Below the pieces are notes generated by a model. The model made no database searches. It saw only the letters and a program-made list of their open reading frames with translations, and was not told where the DNA came from. The position numbers were made by a program, and so were the translations under genes. 64,000 nucleotides of DNA. Origin: Mucilaginibacter sp. cycad4. GTDB lineage: Bacteria; Bacteroidota; Bacteroidia; Sphingobacteriales; Sphingobacteriaceae. The stretch spans positions 5,890,001 through 5,954,000 of the forward strand of contig NZ_CP139559.1 in the NCBI RefSeq assembly GCF_034263275.1, in the 5' to 3' direction. How positions within the stretch are numbered: the stretch's first letter is position 1; the number at the start of each line of letters is the position of its first letter. Shown here one piece after another: positions 16,248 to 25,249 of the stretch.

Positions 16248-18182
16248 ATGAGTCTAAAAATACTAATTGTAGAAGATCAGTTTATAGAGGCGAATGACCT
16301 CAAATTAATTCTCGAGGGAGCGGGGCACGAGGTATGTGGAATTGCCAAGTCTTATGATCATGCTCTTTTGCATATAGAACAAGTCCGCCCGCATATCGTT
16401 TTGCTCGATATCTTTTTGAAAGGCAAACTTACCGGGTTAGATCTTGCTGTTTTACTATCAAAAGAGAATATACCCTTTATATATCTTTCTGCCAATTCCA
16501 ACCAGGCTGTGCTTGAAGAAGCTAAACTAACCCGTCCTTATGGTTTTCTTGTAAAACCGTTCCGGGAAAGAGATGTACTTGTCGCACTTGATATTGCGGA
16601 GTACAAGCACAGGCATCAGGCAGCTCTTTTTAACAAACAGGAGGGCCTGTTAATGACGATCCTGGCAAGTATTCTTGGCGAACAAAGCGGAACCCGCGAA
16701 AAGCTTGTTAAGCTGGCACGGGCTTTCAAAACCTTTATACCGTTTGATTTTATATTTATTGATACTGACGCTGACAGTAGCGATAACAATTCGCTCTTTT
16801 CTTTAAAACGGATTGGGTTTGACGAATACGAAACTCATGACTGCCGGAAGGTCGAACTGGAATTTCAGCTTGACCAAAACGAATATAGGCAATGGAGAAG
16901 TGTAAATTCCAGCCATCAGCAGATCATATTAGAGAATTCGGAAGAACTGGAACTCTCATGTAAAAAAGATGCCTTTTTAAACATGCTAATTGAACGTTCC
17001 GGTGCAAAGTCAAGGATCATCGTTCCCTTGATTGCGGAATCGGGATACCGGATGAGCATACGGTTTTACAGCAAGGAAAGCGACATGTATACACTTGATC
17101 ATAGGGAATTGCTGCTACCGATACGCTCTCTCTTAGCGATGGTGATCGACAATATCGGTCATTCTGGCTTATTGATAAATAACAATAGCAACGACGAAAC
17201 TCATCGATTTGCAACAAAGATTCCCAACATTAACAGTATCATTGGAAATAGCCCTAAGCTCTTACGGGCGCTCGATCAGGCAGTTCAGGTTGCCAACTTC
17301 GACATGACTGTACTGATTCTCGGCGAAACAGGTGTTGGCAAAGAAGGACTCGTCCAGGCCATACATCAATTATCCGGAAGGGCGAAAAGACCTTTGGTCA
17401 AAATAAACTGCGCTGCAATTCCGGCAATGCTCATAGAATCGGAACTTTTTGGGCATGAAAAAGGCTCTTTTACCGGCGCTTACGAACGACGGCTTGGTAA
17501 ATTTGAACAGGCACAGGGAGGAACAATTTTCCTTGATGAAATTGGGGAATTGCCTCTTGAAGTGCAAACGAAACTATTACGGGTGCTCCAGGAAAAAGAG
17601 CTGGAGCGGATCGGAGGACGCGTTACGATCAAAATTGACGTGCGTGTAATTGCTGCGACCAACAGAAATCTGCAAAAGGACGTTATAGATGGACGCTTCA
17701 GAATGGACCTTTTCTACCGTTTAAATGTTTTTCCAATCCTACTCTCTCCACTCAGGGAACGCAAAGAGGATATCCCATTGCTTACTACATATTTTTTGGA
17801 GCAGCATGCCGCTCTTTCGGGAAGTGAACCCAAAAAGCTTACAACTGCCGTAATGCAGCGACTCATGAATTATTCCTGGCCGGGAAATATCAGAGAGTTA
17901 CAGCATACCATAGAAAGAAATGTTGTTCTGAGTCCTTCAAATGTCATTTCCCGGATTGATCTCCCTGAAGACGTGATCGCCCTGGAAGCCCCCGAAGATC
18001 TTCAGCAGGGGAATTTTCGAACAATTGAAGAAGTAGACCGTGATCATATAATTGCCGCACTGAAGAAGTGTAATGGGCGCGTATCGGGCAAAGGTGGAGC
18101 GGCTGAGATATTGAATCTTCCTGCCACAACGCTAAACTCTAAAATGAAAAAACTCGGTATAGCCTGGAAATACATCTATTGA
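16248..18182 (+). CDS. Sigma-54-type response regulator (receiver, GAF-like linker, AAA+, HTH)
   Basis: The 644-residue protein has the same layout as the regulator at 8349. The receiver domain has E9/D10, phospho-acceptor D54 and K103. A GAF-like linker (about 130-305) precedes the AAA+ domain with Walker A GETGVGKE (359-366), a sigma-54 contact loop GSFTGA (406-411) and Walker B TIFLDEIGE. The C-terminal Fis-type helix (GGAAEILNLPATTLNSKMKKLGI) is nearly the same as in the 8349 protein. It has no adjacent kinase, so it is an orphan that may be phosphorylated by one of the TPR kinases. It probably also regulates itself through the palindromes upstream (inference). Confidence 0.93.
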   Translation: MSLKILIVEDQFIEANDLKLILEGAGHEVCGIAKSYDHALLHIEQVRPHIVLLDIFLKGKLTGLDLAVLLSKENIPFIYLSANSNQAVLEEAKLTRPYGFLVKPFRERDVLVALDIAEYKHRHQAALFNKQEGLLMTILASILGEQSGTREKLVKLARAFKTFIPFDFIFIDTDADSSDNNSLFSLKRIGFDEYETHDCRKVELEFQLDQNEYRQWRSVNSSHQQIILENSEELELSCKKDAFLNMLIERSGAKSRIIVPLIAESGYRMSIRFYSKESDMYTLDHRELLLPIRSLLAMVIDNIGHSGLLINNNSNDETHRFATKIPNINSIIGNSPKLLRALDQAVQVANFDMTVLILGETGVGKEGLVQAIHQLSGRAKRPLVKINCAAIPAMLIESELFGHEKGSFTGAYERRLGKFEQAQGGTIFLDEIGELPLEVQTKLLRVLQEKELERIGGRVTIKIDVRVIAATNRNLQKDVIDGRFRMDLFYRLNVFPILLSPLRERKEDIPLLTTYFLEQHAALSGSEPKKLTTAVMQRLMNYSWPGNIRELQHTIERNVVLSPSNVISRIDLPEDVIALEAPEDLQQGNFRTIEEVDRDHIIAALKKCNGRVSGKGGAAEILNLPATTLNSKMKKLGIAWKYIY

Positions 18183-18718
18183 TAAACACCTATCGCTTCT
18201 ACAAACCTGATCGCCCGTATTAAGGAATCGGACCTATCTGGTTTAGCCAAAACTTCCACGATCAAAAGAGAAGCGAAACTAAATGTGTCATTAAAAATAA
18301 CAATAGATGACACAGTAAAATGGTGGTTGTTAATACTAACGATCAAGCTTGACTGTAATAGTTCAATTGAACTGCCGACGCAACATGTATTAAATCCTCT
18401 TTCGTTTTTAAGTACTGTTTATAACCCTCCGCAGCCCTGTTGAATATCGCTGTAATCCATCATGAATTCCTGAAATTTCGTTGTGTTTGATACTGGCTCA
18501 ATTGTAAATCATTGATTTGCAATGCCAAGTCATTTGGTACAACTATTTCCTCTACTGTTAACAATAACACTAAAATCGTCGGGGTGTTACTACTCTCGTT
18601 CCTTTTATTAACGTGTCCGTTATGGTCATCGCTCAGCCAAAAAGGAGAGGCTTGATCTGATCGGGTGCAAGATTACGCCGACGGTAGAAAACTAACAAAC
18701 GAACAAAAAACGCCATCT
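18183..18718. promoter_or_regulatory. Upstream region of HD-ankyrin-catalase-ALDH operon, with motif pair
   Basis: Two motif copies start exactly 31 bp apart: 18436-18453 (CCTGTT-GAATAT-CGCTGT) and 18467-18484 (TTCCTG-AAATTT-CGTTGT). The second also shares the flanking ATGAATT with the copies at 3170 and 16003. A TGGTAC box follows at 18535. The rest of the 536 bases shows nothing I recognise. Confidence 0.45.
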
Positions 18719-19369
18719 ATGCCAATTAACCGCTTCCCCACTGTCGCCGGTATTAAAGTACCCGACAGCAAAATCGCCAATGAAGCCACAGAGCTTCTTT
18801 TAAGCCACGGCAATGAGTTTATTTACAACCATTCATTGAGGGTATTTCTGTTCGCTTCACTAAACGGTGAGCGAAACAGCCTGGATTATGATCCTGAGTT
18901 ATTGTACGTAAGTGCCATTTTTCATGACCTTGGCCTTACAAAAACTTTCAGCAGCCCAGACCTTCGTTTTGAGGTTGATGGCGCCAATGCCGCAAGAAAT
19001 TTCCTGAAAAGCCATGGGCTGCCGAACGATTCATTGCAGCTAGTATGGGACGCGATTGCCTTACACACAACTATCGGTGTGGCGGAGCATAAGGAAAATG
19101 AAGTTGCACTGCTTTACTCAGGCGTGGGGCTCGACGTTATGGGCGACGGTTACGAAAATCTTAGCAACGCTCAACGCGAAGAGATCATTACCGCTTTTCC
19201 GAGAACAGATTTCAAGAAGAAAATCATCCCACAGTTTTTTGAAGGGTTTGAACATAAAACCGAAACGACTTTTGGCAATATCAAAGCTGATGTCTGCGCA
19301 TTTATGATACCCAACTTTCACCGGAAAAATTTCTGTGACTGCATACTTCATTCACCCTGGAGCGAATAA
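18719..19369 (+). CDS. HD-domain protein of the cyanamide hydratase-like family
   Basis: The 216-residue protein carries the HD metal-site pattern: an early NHS-x-R, then FHDLGLT, then IALHTT. Further family blocks are RFEVDGANAARNFL and, near the end, FGNIKADVCAF with a terminal NFC. Bacterial members are widespread, related by fold to yeast cyanamide hydratase, and mostly uncharacterised hydrolases. The ATG at 18719 is preferred over an in-frame GTG 18 codons upstream because homology begins near IKVPDS. It leads an operon with the ankyrin gene (16-bp gap), catalase and aldehyde dehydrogenase. A second copy is at 49141 and a remnant at 35440. Confidence 0.85.
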   Translation: MPINRFPTVAGIKVPDSKIANEATELLLSHGNEFIYNHSLRVFLFASLNGERNSLDYDPELLYVSAIFHDLGLTKTFSSPDLRFEVDGANAARNFLKSHGLPNDSLQLVWDAIALHTTIGVAEHKENEVALLYSGVGLDVMGDGYENLSNAQREEIITAFPRTDFKKKIIPQFFEGFEHKTETTFGNIKADVCAFMIPNFHRKNFCDCILHSPWSE

Positions 19370-19385
19370 ACATATACTGATAACT

Positions 19386-19877
19386 ATGGATATTTTTGAA
19401 GCGACACGCGCAAACCATACCAATGAACTCGAAACGGCACTGATCAATACGGATGTTAATGCTGTTGATTCCCGGGGCTCAACGCCACTTATTATCGCTG
19501 CCTACTACAACCACGTCGAAGCCGCAGCGGTGTTGCTTCAAGCAGGTGCTAACCCTGATCTTCCGGATGCCATGGGCAACACTGCACTAATGGGCGCTTG
19601 TTTTAAAGGGTACGCTCAACTTTCCAAAATGCTGCTCGATGAAGGTGCGGCGGTAGATGCCGTTAATGGGAATATGGCTACCGCACTGACATTTGCGGCG
19701 ACGTTCGGGCATATTGAGCTGGTCAGGCTCTTGCTGGACCGGGGGGCAAATCCAATGATCCGTGACCTGACCGGGAAGAATCCCGTCGATCACGCCCGGG
19801 TTCAGGAGAATGATTCCTGCTATGAGATTTTAGCCGCCGCTGCAAACGATTTTATTCGCGAAACAAATACCAAGTAA
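19386..19877 (+). CDS. Ankyrin-repeat protein
   Basis: The 163-residue protein is made of about four ankyrin repeats, recognisable by GSTPLIIAAYYNHVEAAAVLL, G-N-T-A-L-M-x-A-x-x-x-G and GADPN-like turns (GANPDLPDAMG, GANPMIRDLTG). It has no signal peptide. It lies 16 bp after the HD gene and 17 bp before the catalase gene. The pairing recalls Pseudomonas aeruginosa ankB-katB, where the ankyrin protein is needed for full catalase activity, although here the ankyrin protein lacks an obvious membrane anchor. A role in catalase function is therefore inferred from context. ATG 19386 was chosen over an upstream GTG. Confidence 0.88.
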   Translation: MDIFEATRANHTNELETALINTDVNAVDSRGSTPLIIAAYYNHVEAAAVLLQAGANPDLPDAMGNTALMGACFKGYAQLSKMLLDEGAAVDAVNGNMATALTFAATFGHIELVRLLLDRGANPMIRDLTGKNPVDHARVQENDSCYEILAAAANDFIRETNTK

Positions 19878-19894
19878 CCCTTTCAAATCTTTAT

Positions 19895-21358
19895 ATGGAT
19901 AACAACAAGAATCTCACTACCAGGCAAGGACACCCTGTAACAGACAATCAAAATACACGCACGCTTGGCGATCGTGGACCTGCCACCCTGGAAAACTATC
20001 AATTTATAGAAAAGATGGCCCATTTTGATCGCGAGCGAGTACCAGAACGTGTGGTACATGCGCGCGGCGCAGGGGCACATGGCATCTTTGAGTCTTATGG
20101 AATGGTCGGCGACGATCCAATCTCGAAATTCACCAGAGCCAAACTTTTTCAGGAAGCAGGTAAAACAACACCGGTATTTGTACGATTTTCGACCGTAATT
20201 CACGGAAACCATTCACCGGAAACGCTTCGTGACCCGCGGGGTTTTGCAGTAAAGTTTTATACTGAAGACGGAAACTGGGATCTGGTGGGCAATAATCTTA
20301 AGGTCTTTTTCATCAGGGATGCTATCAAGTTCCCCGATTTTATTCACTCATTTAAACCTGACCCGCTAACAAATCTTCAAAATGGCGGCAGGCAATTTGA
20401 TTTTATCAGCAATTCACCGGAGGCCCTCCACATGATTACCTGGCTATTCTCTCCATGGGGTATACCAGCAAATTATCGTGAAATGCAGGGCTCGGGAGTT
20501 AATACGTATAAATGGGTAAATGCTGATGGTGTTGCCGTATTGGTAAAGTACCACTTTGAACCGCTTCAGGGCATCCGCAATCTTACCTCTAAGCAGGCCA
20601 GCGAAATACAGGCCACAAATTTCAATCATGCGACCCAGGATCTTTACGAAGCTATAGCCGGAGGAAACTTTCCACAATGGGAACTTTATGTGCAGATCAT
20701 GTCAGACGACGAACATCCTGAATTGGATTTTGATCCCCTGGATGATACTAAGATATGGCCCAAGGAAACTTTTCCATGGTATCCAATCGGCAAGATGACG
20801 TTGAACAAAAATCCGGAAAATTATTTTGCGGAGGTAGAGCAAGCTGCATTTGGCACCGGCGTCCTGGTAGACGGCCTTGATTTTTCAGACGATAAAATGC
20901 TTCAGGGCAGGACGTTTTCATACTCCGATACTCAACGCTATCGTGTCGGAACCAATTATTTGCAGTTGCCAATTAATGCACCGAAAGTTCAGGTCGCAAC
21001 CAATCAGCGTGACGGTAGTATGGCTTACAGCGTCGATGTCGCTCCGGGGGCAAATCCCCATGTTAACTATGAACCATCTAGTAATAATGGGCTTAAAGAA
21101 GCTCCCAAAAACTATCCGGACCATGAACCTTACTATGAAGGAAAACTCGTTCGTAAAAGAATAGAGCGGACTAATGTATATACACAGGCCGGAGAACGAT
21201 ACAGGTCATTTGAAGATTGGGAACGCGATGACCTGATAGCCAATATTGTTAGTGGGCTGGAACAAGCCGAAAAACAGGTGCAGGATAAAATGATCGAACA
21301 TTTTACGCTTTGCGATCCAGATTACGGCCAGCGCGTAGCGAACGGATTAAAAAAATAA
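19895..21358 (+). CDS. katA: Monofunctional haem catalase, small-subunit type
   Basis: This 487-residue protein converts hydrogen peroxide to water and oxygen. The distal His55 (RVVHARG) and Asn127 (DGNWDLVGNN) and the proximal haem-ligand Tyr343 in the signature R-T-F-S-Y-S-D-T-Q are all present. The length and the absence of a C-terminal flavodoxin-like domain fit the small-subunit clade. There is no signal peptide, so it is cytoplasmic. It is the third gene of the HD-ankyrin-catalase-ALDH series. The gene symbol is used in the general sense of a clade 3 catalase. Confidence 0.96.
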   Translation: MDNNKNLTTRQGHPVTDNQNTRTLGDRGPATLENYQFIEKMAHFDRERVPERVVHARGAGAHGIFESYGMVGDDPISKFTRAKLFQEAGKTTPVFVRFSTVIHGNHSPETLRDPRGFAVKFYTEDGNWDLVGNNLKVFFIRDAIKFPDFIHSFKPDPLTNLQNGGRQFDFISNSPEALHMITWLFSPWGIPANYREMQGSGVNTYKWVNADGVAVLVKYHFEPLQGIRNLTSKQASEIQATNFNHATQDLYEAIAGGNFPQWELYVQIMSDDEHPELDFDPLDDTKIWPKETFPWYPIGKMTLNKNPENYFAEVEQAAFGTGVLVDGLDFSDDKMLQGRTFSYSDTQRYRVGTNYLQLPINAPKVQVATNQRDGSMAYSVDVAPGANPHVNYEPSSNNGLKEAPKNYPDHEPYYEGKLVRKRIERTNVYTQAGERYRSFEDWERDDLIANIVSGLEQAEKQVQDKMIEHFTLCDPDYGQRVANGLKK

Positions 21359-21440
21359 TAAGCTCAATCTCTTGATGCCGGGTTAAACGATGTACTCAAT
21401 TGGCCGGCATCACCTTAAACTTCTATCTAATTACCAAAAC

Positions 21441-22823
21441 ATGAATCCATTTGCAGAAATCTTCGGCAAACAACTTGCCTATTTTAATACCGATGTAACC
21501 AAATCCTATGAATGGCGTATCGATCAGCTTGACCGCATGGCCAGGATGTTGAGTGAAAATGAAAAATCCTTTCAGGAAGCTATTGGAAAAGATTTTAAGA
21601 CCTCATTCGCAGAGCAGCTTTTTGAAACCTCAGGAACATTAGGCTCCATTCAAAATACCAAAGCCCAGCTGAGGTCATGGATGGAACCGGTCGAAATTAC
21701 CCCTATTCCTAAATTTCTCGCAGAGAACGGCTACAAAGGAATGGTTTACAGAGAACCTTTCGGTGTTATACTTGTCATCGGTCCATCCAACGGCCCTTTA
21801 TTACTTTCGTTGCGGCCGGTCATTAACGCGATAGCGGCAGGAAACCCGGTTATCCTGAAAACAAGCGAATCTTTACCTTATTCGGGCCGTTTGCTCCTTG
21901 ACCTGATACCGAAATATTTTGAAGACTCTTCTTTTACCGTAATCCCAGGTGGACGCCAGGAGATTACTGACCTGCTTCAGTTACCTTTTAGTTATATCTT
22001 TTTTACCGGCAGTTCAAAGGTCGGCAAGGTTGTTATGAAAGCGGCTGCGGAAAATCTTACTCCGGTGCTGTTGGAATTAGGAGGGCAAAATCCAGTTATC
22101 GTCGACGAGACCGCTGATGTCAAGGATGCTGCAAAAAAGGTTGCCTGGGGGGCGACCGCCTGGGGTGGACAATGGTGTACCTCTCCGGGATATGTTTGTG
22201 TACATGAATCCATCGCAGAAGAGTTTATCGCCGAAGCTAAACAGGCGCTTATTGACATGTACGGAACCGAGCCCCGCAACTCACCGGACCTTTCAAGGAT
22301 TGTGACTACAAATGCCGTATCCCGGCTAGCCGAATTGGTCGATCCGGATAAGGTTGTTGCCGGCGGTGATTACGATGTGGAAAGCCGGTATTTCGCGCCG
22401 ACAATTGTATACCCTGTTAGTTGGGATGATAAAATCATGGAAGATGAGGTTTTCGGCCCGGTTCTTCCTGTGATCGTTTACAGCGATATCATTGAAGTCG
22501 TAAAAAAGATCAAATCAATGCCGAAACCACTATCTGCTTACATTTTTAGCACAAATGAAAAACAGATTGCCTCATTACTTAATTCAATTTCGTTCGGCGG
22601 AGGCTGCGTGAACGAAGTGAATATATATCTGTATATCGAAACCTTGCCCTTCGGTGGAGTGGGGGCCTCTGGTATTGGCAGTTATTACGGGAAATGGGGC
22701 TTTGATACGCTAACGCATCCTAAGTCAGTACTTATGTCTCCTGCGGACAAAGAAATATCTCATCTTATTCCGCCGTATGATCAGCAGAAAATTGAAGGCC
22801 TGGGCAACTGGCTATATTATTAG
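21441..22823 (+). CDS. Aldehyde dehydrogenase, class 3-like
   Basis: The 460-residue protein has the ALDH catalytic Glu in LLELGGQNP and the nucleophile Cys in GGQWCTSPGYV, with the NAD-binding FTGSSKVGK. The oxyanion-hole Asn lies in IGPSNGP rather than the usual PWNYP. Length and sequence resemble class 3 ALDHs that oxidise fatty or aromatic aldehydes. It follows catalase by 82 bp on the same strand and is probably the last gene of the operon, followed by a strong terminator. An aldehyde clean-up role beside peroxide removal fits lipid-peroxidation stress, which is inference. ATG 21441 was chosen over the frame's earlier start at 21390. Confidence 0.9.
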   Translation: MNPFAEIFGKQLAYFNTDVTKSYEWRIDQLDRMARMLSENEKSFQEAIGKDFKTSFAEQLFETSGTLGSIQNTKAQLRSWMEPVEITPIPKFLAENGYKGMVYREPFGVILVIGPSNGPLLLSLRPVINAIAAGNPVILKTSESLPYSGRLLLDLIPKYFEDSSFTVIPGGRQEITDLLQLPFSYIFFTGSSKVGKVVMKAAAENLTPVLLELGGQNPVIVDETADVKDAAKKVAWGATAWGGQWCTSPGYVCVHESIAEEFIAEAKQALIDMYGTEPRNSPDLSRIVTTNAVSRLAELVDPDKVVAGGDYDVESRYFAPTIVYPVSWDDKIMEDEVFGPVLPVIVYSDIIEVVKKIKSMPKPLSAYIFSTNEKQIASLLNSISFGGGCVNEVNIYLYIETLPFGGVGASGIGSYYGKWGFDTLTHPKSVLMSPADKEISHLIPPYDQQKIEGLGNWLYY

Positions 22824-22874
22824 ACCCAGCATTATCATTTCTCCTTGATTGATTGCTGCAATGTTTCAAAAGTC

Positions 22875-22916
22875 AATGCGGTATGAGTGAGTCTATCAAA
22901 TCATACCGCATTTTTA
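22875..22916 (+). terminator. Terminator after aldehyde dehydrogenase
   Basis: A perfect 12-bp stem (AATGCGGTATGA at 22875-22886 with its complement at 22901-22912) and a 14-base loop are followed by a T-run. It closes the 18719-22823 operon. Confidence 0.9.
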
Positions 22917-22948
22917 GTTTTATAAAAAATCGCCGGCCTCGCCGAAGG

Positions 22949-23680
22949 TCAGCTTATTGTCATATCAAAAAGAGTACTGATGTGTCGTGTCAGGCTTGAC
23001 TGGACATCCTGTATGTTTGCCCGGTGTCCTAACTCAGCCTCCATAGAAGTAGTTGCCTTATCACTGATCCCGCAGGCCACGATGTCATTATAATATGTTA
23101 GATCTGTGTTGACGTTCAGTGAAAGGCCATGCATGGTCACCCACCTGCTGCAACGTACCCCCATCGCGGCAATTTTGCGCGCATTGCCATTGTCCGCATC
23201 GAACCAAATCCCAGTGAATCCAGGATACCTGCCGGCTGACAATCCAAAATCAGAAAGGGTGTTGATTACGGCTTCCTCCAATGTCCTCAGGTAAAGATGA
23301 ATGTCTGTGAAGAAATTATCCAGGTCTAAGATGGGATAACATAAAAGCTGTCCCGGACCATGGAAGGTAACATCCCCCCCGCGGTTGATATGGTAATACC
23401 GGGCGTTCCGCGCATGTAAGCCTTCCTCATCCAGCAATAAATTGTTGACCTTGCCGCTCTTTCCAAGTGTATATACATTGGGATGCTCGCAAAAAACTAA
23501 ATAATTAGACGTTTGGATATTTTGTTTGGCAATTTCCGGGTCATTTGTAGCGGACAGTTCCAGCTGCCTCATATCTATTTTATGTCTTATCGTTTTTTCA
23601 AATATTTCTTCCTGTTTATCCCAGGCTGATTTGAAATCTATGAGTCCCCAGTCTTGTAATTCTACCGTTTTATTCTTCAT
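22949..23680 (-). CDS. lipB: Octanoyl-[acyl-carrier-protein] transferase LipB
   Basis: The 243-residue protein moves octanoyl from acyl carrier protein to lipoyl domains of 2-oxoacid dehydrogenases and the glycine cleavage system. It shows the LipB signature RGGDVTFHGPGQLLCYP, the catalytic Lys in ARKIAAMGVRC and the catalytic Cys in IVACGISDK. It faces the ALDH gene across the terminator and shares no obvious pathway with its neighbours, so it is a housekeeping gene in this stretch. Confidence 0.96.
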   Translation of the reverse strand: MKNKTVELQDWGLIDFKSAWDKQEEIFEKTIRHKIDMRQLELSATNDPEIAKQNIQTSNYLVFCEHPNVYTLGKSGKVNNLLLDEEGLHARNARYYHINRGGDVTFHGPGQLLCYPILDLDNFFTDIHLYLRTLEEAVINTLSDFGLSAGRYPGFTGIWFDADNGNARKIAAMGVRCSRWVTMHGLSLNVNTDLTYYNDIVACGISDKATTSMEAELGHRANIQDVQSSLTRHISTLFDMTIS

Positions 23681-23816
23681 TAAACTGGTTTAACTTATAC
23701 ATTTAAAAATTCTTTTATTTTCTAAAATTGCCGTTGGCCCCTAAAACCGGTGTAAATGACCACTCATTATTTCCAGAAAACCAACGGTCTGTCGGGGCGC
23801 GGCAATCTTTGATTAT

Positions 23817-25247
23817 TTACTGTTGGGCAGACCTCCAGCCACCTCCAACAGCCCGATATAAATCAACCCTTGCATCAAGTTCAGATTTTTTAACGCTTGA
23901 GAGTTCCAGCTGGCTTTGTAAAACGCTGCTTTGCGCCGTAATTACCTCGAGATAAGTCGCCAGGCCATTGCCAAACAGCATCTGTGAATTTCTGGTTGCC
24001 AGCTCAAGCGTGCTTACCCGTTCTGTTGCAAGATTTTGTTTTTCGCGGAACTTATTAATTTTTACAAGATCATCTGATACTTCCCCTACTGCTGCCAATA
24101 CCGACTGTCTAAACCTGATGACCGATTGCTCTCTTCGTACTTTAGCTACCTCGTAATTTGTTTTAAGCCTTCGCTGGTTTAAAAGCGGCTGGGCTAAACC
24201 AGCGGTAACAGCGCCGAACAGGGATGAGGGAATGTTGAACCAATTACTTGCCTTAAAGGCATCGAGCCCGCCCTGCGCTGTGATAGTCAGCGAGGGATAC
24301 ATACTCGCTTTCGCGTAACCGACCGCCGCGTTTTGTTGTTCGATATCGAGTTCGGCAAGCTTAATGTCGGGCCGGTTGCCCAACAGGTCGGCAGGAACAC
24401 CCGCCGCAAGGATACCCTCGGAGGAAACTTCGGTAAGCCTGCGCTTATGAGGGATTTCAGCAGGGTACTTCCCCGTTAAAATACATAACGCATTTTGTTG
24501 GGCGTTGAGCTGTTCTTCAAATTGGGGAACAAGGCCAGCAGCCTCAAGACGCTGCGCATTAGCCTGCTGGATGGCAAGGGATGTGACTTTTCCGGCGGCG
24601 TACTGCAGCTTGATCATCGACAAAGTGCTGTCGTTTAATGCTACATTTTGCCTGGCAATTTGAAGTTGTTCATCCAACATCAGCAGATTATAGTAACCCT
24701 TGGCTACATCGTTAACAATTTTGGTTTGTACTGCTTTTGTCGCCTCCTGTGTTTTAAGATAGGCTGCCAATGCCCCTGCACTCTGGCTCCTGATCTTTCC
24801 CCAGAGGTCTGCTTCCCAGGAAAGAGAAGCAGATACCGTATAATCTTCAATATGCTTCTGATTCAAATATTGCCCAAGGCTTAATCCGTTCAGGCTGTTA
24901 TCAGATGGACGGCTGGTATTGGCAGTCGCCTGGGCATTTACAGCCGGGACATTATTCCATTTGCTTTGCTTTAGTACCTGCGCCGCCGCATCAATATCTT
25001 TAATAGCAACCTGTAGATCGAAGTTATGATTGATCGCATCGGAGATCAGCTGGTTTAATTCAGGGTCATTAAAAAACTTTTCCCAGGGAAGCCTTGCAAT
25101 ACTGGATGTATCAGTCGTTGTGTTCGCGTAGGCCTCAGGCACCCGAACATCCTTTACAGTCACATCCTTTGATACTTTACAGCCGGCAAAAATGGCCACA
25201 GTCGTTAGAAGCACAACCAGTGATGTATGTTTTTTCAACGTTTTCAT
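23817..25247 (-). CDS. RND efflux outer-membrane factor lipoprotein (OprM/NodT type)
   Basis: The 476-residue protein has a lipoprotein signal ending in a lipobox (VAIFAGC), then the two repeated halves of the outer membrane efflux family, including the EADLWGKIRSQ and LLGNRPDI segments typical of OprM-type channels. It should form the trimeric exit duct of the pump. Its start lies 2 bp from the stop of the RND permease gene upstream, so the two are co-translated. A paralogue is at 59012. Confidence 0.93.
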   Translation of the reverse strand: MKTLKKHTSLVVLLTTVAIFAGCKVSKDVTVKDVRVPEAYANTTTDTSSIARLPWEKFFNDPELNQLISDAINHNFDLQVAIKDIDAAAQVLKQSKWNNVPAVNAQATANTSRPSDNSLNGLSLGQYLNQKHIEDYTVSASLSWEADLWGKIRSQSAGALAAYLKTQEATKAVQTKIVNDVAKGYYNLLMLDEQLQIARQNVALNDSTLSMIKLQYAAGKVTSLAIQQANAQRLEAAGLVPQFEEQLNAQQNALCILTGKYPAEIPHKRRLTEVSSEGILAAGVPADLLGNRPDIKLAELDIEQQNAAVGYAKASMYPSLTITAQGGLDAFKASNWFNIPSSLFGAVTAGLAQPLLNQRRLKTNYEVAKVRREQSVIRFRQSVLAAVGEVSDDLVKINKFREKQNLATERVSTLELATRNSQMLFGNGLATYLEVITAQSSVLQSQLELSSVKKSELDARVDLYRAVGGGWRSAQQ

Positions 25248-25249
25248 TT

